A stretch of 5,839 nucleotides of DNA from Phycisphaerae bacterium (GTDB lineage: Bacteria; Planctomycetota; Phycisphaerae; Phycisphaerales; UBA1924). The position numbers were made by a program, and so were the translations under genes. The notes under the pieces were generated by a model. It worked only from the letters and a program-made list of their open reading frames with translations, was not told the DNA's origin and did no database searches. Position 1 is the stretch's first letter; every line of letters begins with the position of its first letter. The stretch is from contig JAEUIX010000031.1 in assembly GCA_016794945.1 (NCBI GenBank), positions 1 to 5,839 on the forward strand, given 5' to 3'. Below are positions 1-5,839 of the stretch, piece by piece.

Positions 1-7
1 CGGGGCG

Positions 8-376
8 ATGGTGCTCGTCGGTTTCGCCGTTGCGCTCATGATCGTCGAGGGGCCCACCGGTCTGTGGCTGGTGATGTTCTCCCCGGTGTTCACCACGCTG
101 CTGTTCGTCGGGCTGCTGGGCCTGGTGTGGTGCGCCGCGGCGATGTCCAGCCTGGCCCGGACCGCCGCCTCCCGATCGCTTTCGGCTCGCCGGTGTCCCA
201 CCTGCGGCTACGACCTTTCGGCCGCCGAGCCGGACGTCGCCGACGGCTGCGTAGTCTGCCCCGAGTGCTCGGCGGCGTGGTCCGCCGAGCGACTGGGTCG
301 CCAGCTTGAGCCGCCGCCGCGCATCGTCGTGATCCCGGACCCGTCGAGCGAAGGCAACAAAAAACCCCCGCCGTGA
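8..376 (+). CDS. Small membrane protein with C-terminal zinc ribbon (5' end possibly outside window)
   Basis: Encodes about 122 residues from the ATG at 8. The frame is open to the left edge, so the true start may lie upstream and no ribosome binding site can be judged. Residues about 1-14 and 20-46 are strongly hydrophobic and look like two membrane segments. After a basic stretch (about 51-62) comes a zinc ribbon with Cys63-x2-Cys66 in CPTCGYDL and Cys84-x2-Cys87 in CPEC, plus an extra Cys81. Short membrane proteins with a CPTCGYDL ribbon are common in planctomycetes. Their function is generally unknown and I assign none here. The last residues (GNKKPPP) are unusual because they are encoded by the A-tract and the 5' arm of a terminator hairpin that serves the convergent gene, and the TGA stop sits in the hairpin loop. 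Confident as a gene, unsure of the start and role. Confidence 0.72.
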   Translation: MVLVGFAVALMIVEGPTGLWLVMFSPVFTTLLFVGLLGLVWCAAAMSSLARTAASRSLSARRCPTCGYDLSAAEPDVADGCVVCPECSAAWSAERLGRQLEPPPRIVVIPDPSSEGNKKPPP

Positions 377-386
377 GGCGGGGGTT
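359..386 (-). terminator. Intrinsic terminator of the pilin-like gene, overlapping the convergent gene's 3' end
   Basis: A perfect GC-rich stem pairs 365-372 with 377-384 around a four-base loop (373-376). Read on the minus strand it is followed directly by six T residues (364 to 359), and the two A residues before the stem can extend pairing into the T-run. It lies 32 bases past the stop codon of the minus-strand prepilin gene, a textbook position for a Rho-independent terminator. In the plus direction the hairpin is followed by only two T residues, so termination there should be weaker. The TGA stop of the plus-strand gene falls at 374-376 inside the loop. Confidence 0.9.
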
Positions 387-418
387 CGCTGCGTTCTTCC
401 TGTGCGGCAGGCCCGCGG

Positions 419-1462
419 TTACGGAACGCGGAACGGCTCGCTGTTGACCGTCGCCGTGGGGGCGGCCTTGTCGCTGGAGATGTCGACGCCCTTGAAGCCG
501 CCGAGCGTCCAGCGCATGCGGCCCGGCTGGGTGAGGTTGGAGTTGTCGATCCACGGGATCGGACCGACGCCGTTGTCGTAGGTGACCGGGGCGCGACGGT
601 TGCCGACGGGGCCCGCGGCGCGGTAGCCGCCGTGGTTCACCGACGAGGTCGAGATCACGCGCACCGAGGCGTCATAGAAGGCCGCCACCGTGCGGCACGA
701 GGGGTGCGTGAAGTAAGGCTGGTTCTTGCCGAAGTGCCGCTGGTACGGATCGAACACCAGCACCTTCTGGTTCGGGAAGGCGACGTCTGCCACCTTCTTG
801 TCGCCCAGCTTCGGGTTGTTGTACAGGTAGTACGTGCCGTGGGTCGGGCCCTGCTCCAGGCTCTGGCCCGTCATGCTCTCACGGTCCGGGCCGAAGGCCG
901 ACGAGGTGAACTGGTAGCTCGACGAGTACGGCTGACGCTCCAGCACGCCGGGCGGGGGCGTCAGCGGGTTGGCCTGCCACGACAGCAACTCGCGGTCCTC
1001 GGGGCTGGCGACCATCGGCTCGGGCAGACGCGCGGCCAAGTAGTCCAGCAGCACCAGGTGCGTGTACAGCACGTGCGGGATCCACGACGCCTGGATCGGG
1101 AAGTTCGGCTGCTCGGGCGCCGAGCGACGGCGGATGATGTGCACCGCCTGGCCCGCGGCCGCCTCGACGTCGGTGGCGTAGGTCGTCGGCATGCCGCTCA
1201 GGGCCGCGTCCAGGTTCGGACGGGCGCTGGTCCAGGAGAAGGCGTACATCGGGCCGCTGCGGTACTCAGACTGGTACGACTCGACGCTCGTGGCGTACTG
1301 CTTGAGGTTCGCCAGCGATTGCGTCATGCGCGCGGCACGACGAGCTTCCTTCAACGCCGGAAGGAGGATGCCGACCAAGAGCGCGATGATCGCGATGACC
1401 ACCAGCAACTCGATCAGCGTGAAACCCCCACGCCGACCATGAGGCTTACAAGAAGTACGCAT
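419..1462 (-). CDS. Prepilin-type N-terminal cleavage/methylation domain protein (pseudopilin-like)
   Basis: A 347-residue protein. A short basic leader ends in Gly12-Gly13 and is followed by the type IV prepilin signature [18 protein letters not shown]. Prepilin peptidase should cut between Gly13 and Phe14, leaving an N-methylated Phe and the conserved Glu at mature position 5 (Glu18). The hydrophobic helix runs to about residue 36 and then becomes the usual basic/amphipathic stretch. The rest is a large extracytoplasmic domain. Near its end, His253-x10-Asp264 followed by Ala-Ser-Val-Arg resembles a degenerate form of the H-x9-DG motif of planctomycete DUF1559-type pseudopilins, and MRWTLGG (316-322) looks like a C-terminal feature of Phycisphaerae relatives. 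The likely role is a surface or type II secretion/pilus-like component. The substrate is unknown. The start is supported by AAAGGAG nine bases upstream. It stands alone, with no other pilus genes in view. Confidence 0.9.
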   Translation of the reverse strand: MRTSCKPHGRRGGFTLIELLVVIAIIALLVGILLPALKEARRAARMTQSLANLKQYATSVESYQSEYRSGPMYAFSWTSARPNLDAALSGMPTTYATDVEAAAGQAVHIIRRRSAPEQPNFPIQASWIPHVLYTHLVLLDYLAARLPEPMVASPEDRELLSWQANPLTPPPGVLERQPYSSSYQFTSSAFGPDRESMTGQSLEQGPTHGTYYLYNNPKLGDKKVADVAFPNQKVLVFDPYQRHFGKNQPYFTHPSCRTVAAFYDASVRVISTSSVNHGGYRAAGPVGNRRAPVTYDNGVGPIPWIDNSNLTQPGRMRWTLGGFKGVDISSDKAAPTATVNSEPFRVP

Positions 1463-1471
1463 ACGGGGACG

Positions 1472-1478
1472 CTCCTTT
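1472..1478 (-). promoter_or_regulatory. Shine-Dalgarno sequence of the pilin-like gene
   Basis: AAAGGAG on the minus strand ends nine bases before the ATG at 1460-1462. It supports this start, which also gives a prepilin leader of normal length. Confidence 0.75.
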
Positions 1479-1537
1479 CCCGCGAGTGCGGGGTGTGACT
1501 CATCCGGGGCCGCAGAACGCAGCTCGCCCGGTGGAAA

Positions 1538-1566
1538 AGACTACCACATCTTTACGAACCAGTCCA
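1538..1566 (-). promoter_or_regulatory. Weak sigma-70-like promoter candidate upstream of the pilin-like gene
   Basis: On the minus strand TGGACT (1566-1561, four of six matches to TTGACA) is separated by exactly 17 bases from TAGTCT (1543-1538, three of six matches to TATAAT). It would start transcription near 1531, about 70 bases before the start codon. The boxes are poor and I judge this by eye only. It sits in the 144-base gap after RNase Y, so it would allow expression of the pilin gene independently of rny. Confidence 0.25.
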
Positions 1567-1581
1567 GTTCCCGGACGGGTT
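1557..1581 (-). other. Imperfect inverted repeat in the rny-pilin gap
   Basis: AACC-A-GTCC (1557-1565) pairs with GGAC-G-GGTT (1573-1581) around a seven-base loop, with one A/G mismatch. It lies just past the RNase Y stop codon in the direction of transcription, but no T-run follows on the minus strand, so a classical terminator is not supported. It could be an mRNA 3'-end stem, or chance. It overlaps the candidate -35 box. Confidence 0.25.
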
Positions 1582-1606
1582 CCGTCTGTTCGGTTCTTGT
1601 TCGGAT

Positions 1607-3181
1607 TCAGCGGGCTACTTCCACCGCCCGTGTTTCACGCAAGACTGTGACTCGAATTTCACCCGGGAACGTCATTTCCTCGCTCACCTTCCGGGCGATC
1701 GACTGGGCGACGACCACCGCTTCATCATCGCTGATGCGCTTGGCGTCGACCATCACGCGAACCTCGCGCCCGGCCTGGATGGCGTAGGCCTCGTTGACGC
1801 CCTGGTGCCCAAGGGCGATGTCCTGGAGTTGCTCCAGGCGCTGGATGTACTTCTCCAGGCTCTCGCGCCGGGCCCCGGGGCGCGCCGACGAGACCGCGTC
1901 GGCCGCCATGACGATCGGCGTGTAGAACGAGGTGGAGGGGATGTCGCCGTGGTGCCCGCCGATGGCGTTGAGCACCGGCTCCTTTTCGCCGAACTGGCGC
2001 GCGAAGTCCATGCCGATCTTGGGGTGCGTGCCTTCCTGCTCCTGGTCCATCGCCTTGCCGATGTCGTGCAGGAAGCCGCAGCGGCGGGCCAGCGTGCCGT
2101 CGAAGCCCAACTGGTCTGCGATCAGCTGGCTGATGAAGGCCACCTCCACCGAGTGCCGCAGCACGTTCTGCCCGTAGCTGGTGCGGTAGTGCAGTTTGCC
2201 CATCGCCTCGGAGACCTTGGGGTGCACGCCGCGGAGGTTCACCTCCAGCACCGCCTCGCGCCCGAACTTGGCGATGCGTTCGGTCATCTCCGATCGCACC
2301 TTCTCGACCACTTCCTCGATCCGCGTGGGGTGCATGCGGCCGTCGGCGATCAGCCGGTTGAGGGCTTCGACGGCGACCGCCTGGCGCACCTTGTCGAAGC
2401 ACGACACCACGATCACGCCGGGCGTGTCGTCCACGATGATGTCAACGCCCGTGGCCTTCTCGATGGCGCGGATGTTCCGCCCTTCGCGTCCGATGATCCG
2501 CCCCTTCATGTCGTCGGAGGGGATCGCGACCGCCCGGACTGTGGACTCGCTGGTGTGCTCGGTGGCGTACCGCTGGATCGCCATCAGCGTGATCTCACGG
2601 GCCCGTTCCTTGGCGTGGGCTTCGGCCTCGTCGATCACCCTGCGGCTCACCTTGGCCATCTCGGCCCGGCTCTGCTCTTCCACGCGCTGCAGCAGCAGCG
2701 CTCGGGCCTCGTCCTGCGTAATGCCGGTAATCGCCGACAGCCGCTCGCGCTGCTCGGTCAGCACCTTCTCGCGCTCGGCCTCGAGCTTCGCCGCCCGCTC
2801 CTCACGCTGGCGGGCCGACTCGGTGGCCTTCTCCAGGTGTTCTTCCTTGGCCGTGGCCTGCTCGAGCTTCTTGTCCAGCAGGTCCTCGCGCTTGCTGAGC
2901 CGGCGCTCGGTCTCGCGCAGCTCCTCCCGCGTCGCGGACGTTTCCTTCTCGAACTGCTCCTTGCGCTCCAGGATCTTTCGTTCGGCGTCCAGGCGGGCCC
3001 GTTCGGCGGCCGACCGGGCGTCGCTCTCGGCCTGAGACGTGATCCGCGCCGCTTCCTCTTTGGCGCGCGCGATCCGCTGGCCCGCCAGCGCCCGGATCAG
3101 CACCACCGTCAGCGGCACGCCCACCACCAGCGCTGCCCCCGCCCCGATGGCGATCGACGTCCCGTCGATCTGCGACAGCAT
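1607..3181 (-). CDS. rny: Ribonuclease Y (membrane-anchored endoribonuclease)
   Basis: RNase Y is a membrane-bound, metal-dependent endonuclease that starts mRNA decay by internal cleavage. From the ATG at 3181 the product is 524 residues, close to the roughly 520 usual for the family. Order of parts: a membrane segment at about 9-31, a long charged coiled coil rich in Glu, Arg, Lys and Ala (about 36-190), a KH RNA-binding domain with the GRIIGREG loop (227-234), and an HD domain with His343, the His372-Asp373 pair in FLHDIGKA, His410-His411 and Asp428 in AADAVSSARPG. All expected catalytic positions are present. The C-terminal domain ends in a typical RNase Y tail. The start is uncertain: the frame is open to an ATG at 3238 (543 residues), and the best Shine-Dalgarno (3201-3207) is too far from the 3181 ATG but close to in-frame TTG/CTG codons at 3191-3196. 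No mutation or frameshift is seen. Confidence 0.96.
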   Translation of the reverse strand: MLSQIDGTSIAIGAGAALVVGVPLTVVLIRALAGQRIARAKEEAARITSQAESDARSAAERARLDAERKILERKEQFEKETSATREELRETERRLSKREDLLDKKLEQATAKEEHLEKATESARQREERAAKLEAEREKVLTEQRERLSAITGITQDEARALLLQRVEEQSRAEMAKVSRRVIDEAEAHAKERAREITLMAIQRYATEHTSESTVRAVAIPSDDMKGRIIGREGRNIRAIEKATGVDIIVDDTPGVIVVSCFDKVRQAVAVEALNRLIADGRMHPTRIEEVVEKVRSEMTERIAKFGREAVLEVNLRGVHPKVSEAMGKLHYRTSYGQNVLRHSVEVAFISQLIADQLGFDGTLARRCGFLHDIGKAMDQEQEGTHPKIGMDFARQFGEKEPVLNAIGGHHGDIPSTSFYTPIVMAADAVSSARPGARRESLEKYIQRLEQLQDIALGHQGVNEAYAIQAGREVRVMVDAKRISDDEAVVVAQSIARKVSEEMTFPGEIRVTVLRETRAVEVAR

Positions 3182-3200
3182 CAATGCGTTCAGCAACAGG

Positions 3201-3207
3201 CACCTCC
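3201..3207 (-). promoter_or_regulatory. Probable Shine-Dalgarno sequence for rny
   Basis: GGAGGTG on the minus strand is the strongest ribosome-binding match near the 5' end of rny. It is 19 bases from the ATG at 3181, 7 bases from an in-frame CTG (3193-3191) and 4 bases from an in-frame TTG (3196-3194). The ATG at 3238 lies upstream of it and has no obvious match of its own. This argues for a start within 3179-3196 rather than at 3238, but which codon is used is not settled. Confidence 0.45.
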
Positions 3208-3238
3208 GGCGCGCCGAAGCACGCCCGGCGAAGCCCAC

Positions 3239-3588
3239 GCCCGGAGCCGTTCACGCGATCAAACTCGCACCGTCACCGTCGGCGCGCCACGCCGCCGCCG
3301 GGGCCCTGGCCCCGTGCTGCCGGCTCGTTCTGGCGCCGCGTTCGGTTGGTCATCCTCGCTGGTTCCCTCGGAAACGCCGCTGATGCACCCGGTGGTCTCG
3401 CCTGATCTATCCGACCGGCGACCGTCCGCCGGGCGGGCGGCGCGGAAGCGGTGCACCCAGGCGCCGCGGCCGCGACCGCTCGGAACGACCCGGCCGCCGT
3501 GGGCGGACAGGGTCGAATGTCGGACGACCGGCCCAACGCCGACCGTCCGGGCTCATTGTACGGTCATTGCGCCTTCCGCGTTCGCGGG
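3239..3588. other. Gene-free stretch between the VOC gene and rny
   Basis: About 350 bases (about 400 if rny starts at 3181) with no protein I can recognise on either strand. The open frames crossing it are low-complexity Arg/Pro/Gly/Ala translations expected from GC-rich DNA. It is long enough to hold the rny promoter and 5' leader. Two structures are visible: CCGCG-TT-CGCGG at 3576-3587, just after the VOC stop codon, and a six-base inverted repeat at 3521-3526/3544-3549. Neither is followed by a T-run on the minus strand, so no clear terminator for the VOC gene can be named. Confidence 0.5.
3555..3560 (-). promoter_or_regulatory. Isolated -10-like box upstream of rny
   Basis: TACAAT on the minus strand matches the sigma-70 -10 consensus at five of six positions and stands out in very GC-rich surroundings. 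No convincing -35 hexamer lies 16-18 bases upstream and there is no extended TG. If used, transcription would begin near 3548 and leave a leader of about 370 bases before rny. Confidence 0.22.
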
Positions 3589-3987
3589 TCACGCCCCCGG
3601 GTCGAACAGTTCGAATTCGTACGCATCGGGGTCGATGAACCGGACCGGCCCGGACGACCCCTCGGCCGGCGGTTCGCCCACCCACCGCACGCCTTCTCGC
3701 AGCCGCCCGATCAGGCCGGCCAGATCCGGAACCGCCAGACACACCCGCGTGATCCCGCCCGGCTGCGTGCCGCCGACCCGTTTGCCGAACCCCTCCCGAA
3801 GCACCAGCGCCACCGAGGGCACTCGAGCGCTGCGCAGCTCCTTGGTCGGGAAGATCGCGGCGTCCCGAACCGTTCGGGTGACGTGGAAGCCCAGCGTCCG
3901 CTCGTAGAAGGCGCACGAAGCCGCCAGGTCCGTCACGTCCAGGTGCAGGATGACGCTCGGCGGCTGCGGGTCCGGTGGCTGGGCCAT
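3589..3987 (-). CDS. VOC-superfamily (glyoxalase/bleomycin-resistance fold) protein
   Basis: A 132-residue protein, the usual length of a single-chain VOC protein with two beta-alpha-beta-beta-beta modules. The first module starts VILHLDVTDLAASCAFYERTLGF (12-34), which has the standard family shape with a candidate metal ligand His15. The second starts GGITRVCLAVPDL (77-89) and ends FIDPDAYEFELFDPG (117-131), matching the common 'F.DPDGN..EL' ending with Glu124 or Glu126 as likely ligand. Where many relatives have a His ligand at the start of the second module (G-G-x-H), this protein has Arg81, so metal binding may be altered. Family members include glyoxalases, dioxygenases and thiol transferases, and the substrate cannot be told from sequence. 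The ATG at 3985-3987 gives a complete first strand. There is no clear Shine-Dalgarno, but the PilZ gene stops 23 bases upstream on the same strand, so translational coupling or co-transcription is plausible. Confidence 0.85.
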   Translation of the reverse strand: MAQPPDPQPPSVILHLDVTDLAASCAFYERTLGFHVTRTVRDAAIFPTKELRSARVPSVALVLREGFGKRVGGTQPGGITRVCLAVPDLAGLIGRLREGVRWVGEPPAEGSSGPVRFIDPDAYEFELFDPGA

Positions 3988-4010
3988 GGCCGCCGATCGT
4001 ACGCGCCGGC

Positions 4011-4883
4011 TCAGGCCGCCGCGCGGGCGCCGGCGCGTTGCATCGCGTCGACGCAGGCGGTCATCACCTCGGTGACGAACCTCTGGTGCGCTGGGTTGAA
4101 GGCGAATTCGAAGCTGAAGCCGGCGTAGATGTTCTGGGCCGCGTCCAGGTGCGTGTGCACGCGCCGGGCGGTGAGCGCCACCGGCAGCGGCAGGTGCGGT
4201 CGCAGGTCCAGGCGCATCCACACGAAGGGCTGGCGGTTGAGCGCCGCCGCCTGGTCCGGGGCCACCAGCAGCCCCAGGCCGCCGCCCGACACGTTCACCA
4301 GCCGACCGCTGAACATCGGCCCGACGTCCGGCAGCACCGGCGGCGGCTCGGCCGCGCCCCGGGTCGAGGCCCCGCCCATCGCGTCCTGCAACGCCAGTCG
4401 ACTGGCGTTCTCCGCCGGCGCCACACTGGCCGGGTCCAGCAGCGGCCAGCACTCGACCCGAGGCAGCCTCAACTCGGCGGTCGACACGCGGAAGTGCTGG
4501 CGGCGCGGGCATCGCTCCACCGCCCCGGGCATCGCCAGCACGACGCCGGCGGTTTCCGGGCCCATCGGCGGGCGGACCATGCGGTGGCCGTTCGTGGCGG
4601 TGCGGAACATCCATCGATTCTGGCCGATCGTCATCGACGCCACGATCGGCACGCCCGCTCCCAGGTGCATCGATCGGCCCACCGCCGCGGGCGACTCGAT
4701 GACGATGTCACGCTCTGTGATCTCGAAGATCCGCACGCGGAAGATCAGGTCGCCACCGGTACCGTCGGCCGAGGCGGCGTCGCCCGCGGGGCTCCCGATG
4801 GCGATCTCCAGGCCCCCGCCGCGCTCGTAGACCTGCTGCAGCGACTGCCTCCAGTTCTCGGTGCGTGAGCGGTTCGCGGGCAC
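4011..4883 (-). CDS. PilZ-domain protein, YcgR-like two-domain architecture (c-di-GMP receptor)
   Basis: A 290-residue protein beginning at a GTG codon. The N-terminal part (about 20-122) is beta-rich and looks like the YcgR/PilZN domain that precedes PilZ in flagellar brake proteins. The PilZ domain follows with both cyclic-di-GMP contacts: Arg128-x3-Arg132 in RRQHFRV and Asn197-x-Ser199-x2-Gly202 in NVSGGGLGL. It continues through conserved strands to FSFEFAFNP (256-264) and a C-terminal helix. The two motifs are separated by about 64 residues, longer than usual, because of an Ala/Pro-rich insert at about 145-187. The likely role is to sense c-di-GMP in the cytoplasm and act on motility, surface behaviour or export. 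No flagellar gene is in view and the partner is unknown. The start is chosen because GGAG lies six bases upstream of the GTG. The upstream continuation of the frame is Arg/Pro-rich and not protein-like. Confidence 0.88.
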   Translation of the reverse strand: MPANRSRTENWRQSLQQVYERGGGLEIAIGSPAGDAASADGTGGDLIFRVRIFEITERDIVIESPAAVGRSMHLGAGVPIVASMTIGQNRWMFRTATNGHRMVRPPMGPETAGVVLAMPGAVERCPRRQHFRVSTAELRLPRVECWPLLDPASVAPAENASRLALQDAMGGASTRGAAEPPPVLPDVGPMFSGRLVNVSGGGLGLLVAPDQAAALNRQPFVWMRLDLRPHLPLPVALTARRVHTHLDAAQNIYAGFSFEFAFNPAHQRFVTEVMTACVDAMQRAGARAAA

Positions 4884-4889
4884 GGCGTG

Positions 4890-4893
4890 CTCC
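4890..4893 (-). promoter_or_regulatory. Shine-Dalgarno deciding the GTG start of the PilZ gene
   Basis: GGAG on the minus strand ends six bases before the GTG at 4881-4883. There is no ATG between the true-looking N-terminus and the low-complexity upstream frame, so this site is the main support for the non-ATG start. Confidence 0.55.
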
Positions 4894-5022
4894 AGGGATG
4901 TCGGGTGATGTTCGCGCAGGATCGGGCGGCGCGCGGCGTGCCCGACGCCCGGATGGATCGGCGGGCCGTGCGGCGCGCCTGAGCCGCCCGCGGCGTCGCC
5001 CTGTCGGTCGGTTCGGGGTGTA

Positions 5023-5039
5023 ACGCGGGACGGCCGCGT
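5023..5039 (-). other. Short hairpin downstream of the transglutaminase-like gene
   Basis: ACGCGG (5023-5028) and CCGCGT (5034-5039) form a perfect six-base stem with a five-base loop, 19 bases past the TAA of the transglutaminase-like gene. On the minus strand only TTACACC follows, so a Rho-independent terminator is possible at best. The 175-base gap to the PilZ gene holds no recognised gene and could contain the PilZ promoter. Confidence 0.25.
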
Positions 5040-5058
5040 CGCCGGCGCGCTGCGTGGA

Positions 5059-5839
5059 TTAGCGGACCCGCGTCGGCTCGAGCACCGTCCGCAGCTCGGA
5101 AAGGCGGGCGACGATCTCGGCCTGTTCCTCTGGCCCGATCGGTCGACCGCCGAAGCGAGCCGAGTAGTACCGCCCGGCCAGGTCCGCCAGGATCGCCCCC
5201 GCCGGCTCACCGCCGGGAAGGGTGCGCAGCATTTCGGCGTGCAGCAGCGGGGGGGTCGTCGCCGGCTTGGCCCACGGCTCGCCGGCCTGGGCCAGAGCGT
5301 CGAGCAACCCGCGGTAGAAGCGCGTCTCTGCCGTCACGGGCGGGCCGGTGTCGCGCGCCCCGCGCGAGCGCAGCCAGCGTGCAACCAACCCGCCCACGAG
5401 CCATCGCGCCAGCCGGTACAGCCCGTACAGAACCAGCGCAGCCACCGTCGCGATCGCCAGGCGCGAGGCCACCGCCAGCAGGCCCTCGCGGGGCAGCAGC
5501 TCTCCGAGTGAACGCATCCACCCGCTGATGCGATCGCGCACGCCGCCGAGCGACGTCGAGCCCGTGTTCAGCCCCAGGGCCGACTCGAGCAGGCCCTCGC
5601 GCTTGTTCTGGTCGAACGTCACGACGTTGTCGATCCACGAGAACTCCAGGGCCTCGTAGATCTGCCGCAGCCAGCCCAGCACGCCGCCGCCGCCGCGCCG
5701 GGCGAAGTTCAGCTCCGCCGGCGGCGTGGGGTCGAAGGTCTCCCAGCGGTCCTCGCGCGTGCGGACCTCGACCCAGGCGTGGGCGTCGCTGGCGCGGACG
5801 GTGTATCGACGGGCGATGGCGTTGTACTCGCCCGCGGCG
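5059..5839 (-). CDS. TgpA-like transglutaminase family membrane protein, C-terminal part (5' end outside window)
   Basis: The visible 259 residues are the C-terminal part of a larger protein whose start lies beyond the right edge. By window-residue count, the end of a transglutaminase-like domain is present: DAHAWVEV carries the catalytic His20, and RWETFDPTPP carries the catalytic Asp36. The catalytic Cys should lie just upstream, off the window. A Gly-run encoded by GCC repeats and a W-x2-x-VVTFDQNKR segment (about 68-79) follow, as in TgpA/DUF3488-type proteins. A membrane helix lies at about 120-142 and is followed by a basic stretch. The tail (about 172-252, FYRGLLDALAQAGEPW onward) fits the cytoplasmic DUF4129 domain. 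Members of this family have several N-terminal membrane helices and a periplasmic transglutaminase-like domain. The substrate is unknown. A GTG at 5680-5682 is internal and should not be taken as the start. Confidence 0.88.
   Translation of the reverse strand, partial: AAGEYNAIARRYTVRASDAHAWVEVRTREDRWETFDPTPPAELNFARRGGGGVLGWLRQIYEALEFSWIDNVVTFDQNKREGLLESALGLNTGSTSLGGVRDRISGWMRSLGELLPREGLLAVASRLAIATVAALVLYGLYRLARWLVGGLVARWLRSRGARDTGPPVTAETRFYRGLLDALAQAGEPWAKPATTPPLLHAEMLRTLPGGEPAGAILADLAGRYYSARFGGRPIGPEEQAEIVARLSELRTVLEPTRVR

Noticed and set aside
632..1498. A 288-codon plus-strand frame opposite the pilin gene
   Set aside because: It is an Arg/Val/Gly-rich antisense shadow with no recognisable domain, opposite a clear prepilin protein.
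1805..3907. A 700-codon open frame on the plus strand, antisense to rny and part of the VOC gene
   Set aside because: It is the antisense of a strongly supported RNase Y. In GC-rich DNA the codon bias of the real gene suppresses stop codons on the other strand. The translation is low-complexity, rich in Arg, Leu, Gly and His, with no domain, and it runs through gene boundaries.
3988..4614. N-terminal extension of the VOC frame, giving a 341-residue protein
   Set aside because: The extension is an out-of-frame reading of the PilZ gene with Arg/Gly/Pro-rich composition. The VOC fold is complete from the ATG at 3987.
4884..5210. N-terminal extension of the PilZ frame up to an ATG at 5210
   Set aside because: The added residues are low-complexity and overlap the transglutaminase-like coding region. 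The GTG at 4883 has a well-placed GGAG.
5683..5697. GCC trinucleotide run as a possible repeat element
   Set aside because: It is only four to five units long and encodes a Gly linker in frame within the transglutaminase-like protein. This is ordinary for GC-rich coding DNA.
1..5839. Search for CRISPR repeats, tRNA or rRNA genes, transposases, phage or defence genes
   Set aside because: No spaced direct repeats, cloverleaf sequence, transposase-like protein or known defence domain was seen by reading both strands. Weak or diverged cases cannot be excluded without a search.

Overview
The window is GC-rich and reads as a chromosomal segment of a planctomycete, probably close to the Phycisphaerae. 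That placement is an inference. It rests on a large prepilin-type protein of the kind these genomes carry in many copies, a small membrane protein with a CPTCGYDL zinc ribbon, a membrane-anchored RNase Y and a YcgR-like PilZ protein.

Layout: one gene lies on the plus strand at the left edge (small membrane zinc-ribbon protein, ends at 376). Every other gene is on the minus strand. In their direction of transcription, right to left, they are: the C-terminal part of a TgpA-like transglutaminase (5059 to the window edge), a PilZ-domain protein (4011-4883), a VOC/glyoxalase-fold protein (3589-3987), an approximately 400-base stretch with no convincing gene, RNase Y (1607-3181, possibly starting slightly upstream), and a prepilin-type N-terminal cleavage/methylation protein (419-1462). 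A strong intrinsic terminator at 359-386 ends the minus-strand series and overlaps the last codons of the convergent plus-strand gene.

Functionally the genes look like housekeeping and cell-surface functions rather than one pathway: mRNA turnover (RNase Y), cyclic-di-GMP sensing (PilZ protein), a pseudopilin-like surface or secretion component, and a membrane transglutaminase-like protein. PilZ and VOC (23-base gap) are the only pair spaced tightly enough to suggest co-transcription. RNase Y and the pilin gene are 144 bases apart, and a weak promoter candidate sits in that gap.

I see no tRNA, rRNA, CRISPR array, insertion sequence, phage gene or defence system, and no sign of a novel multi-gene system. 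The points worth a second look are local: the terminator/stop-codon overlap, the uncertain RNase Y start, the long insert between the two PilZ motifs, and an apparently missing metal ligand in the VOC protein.
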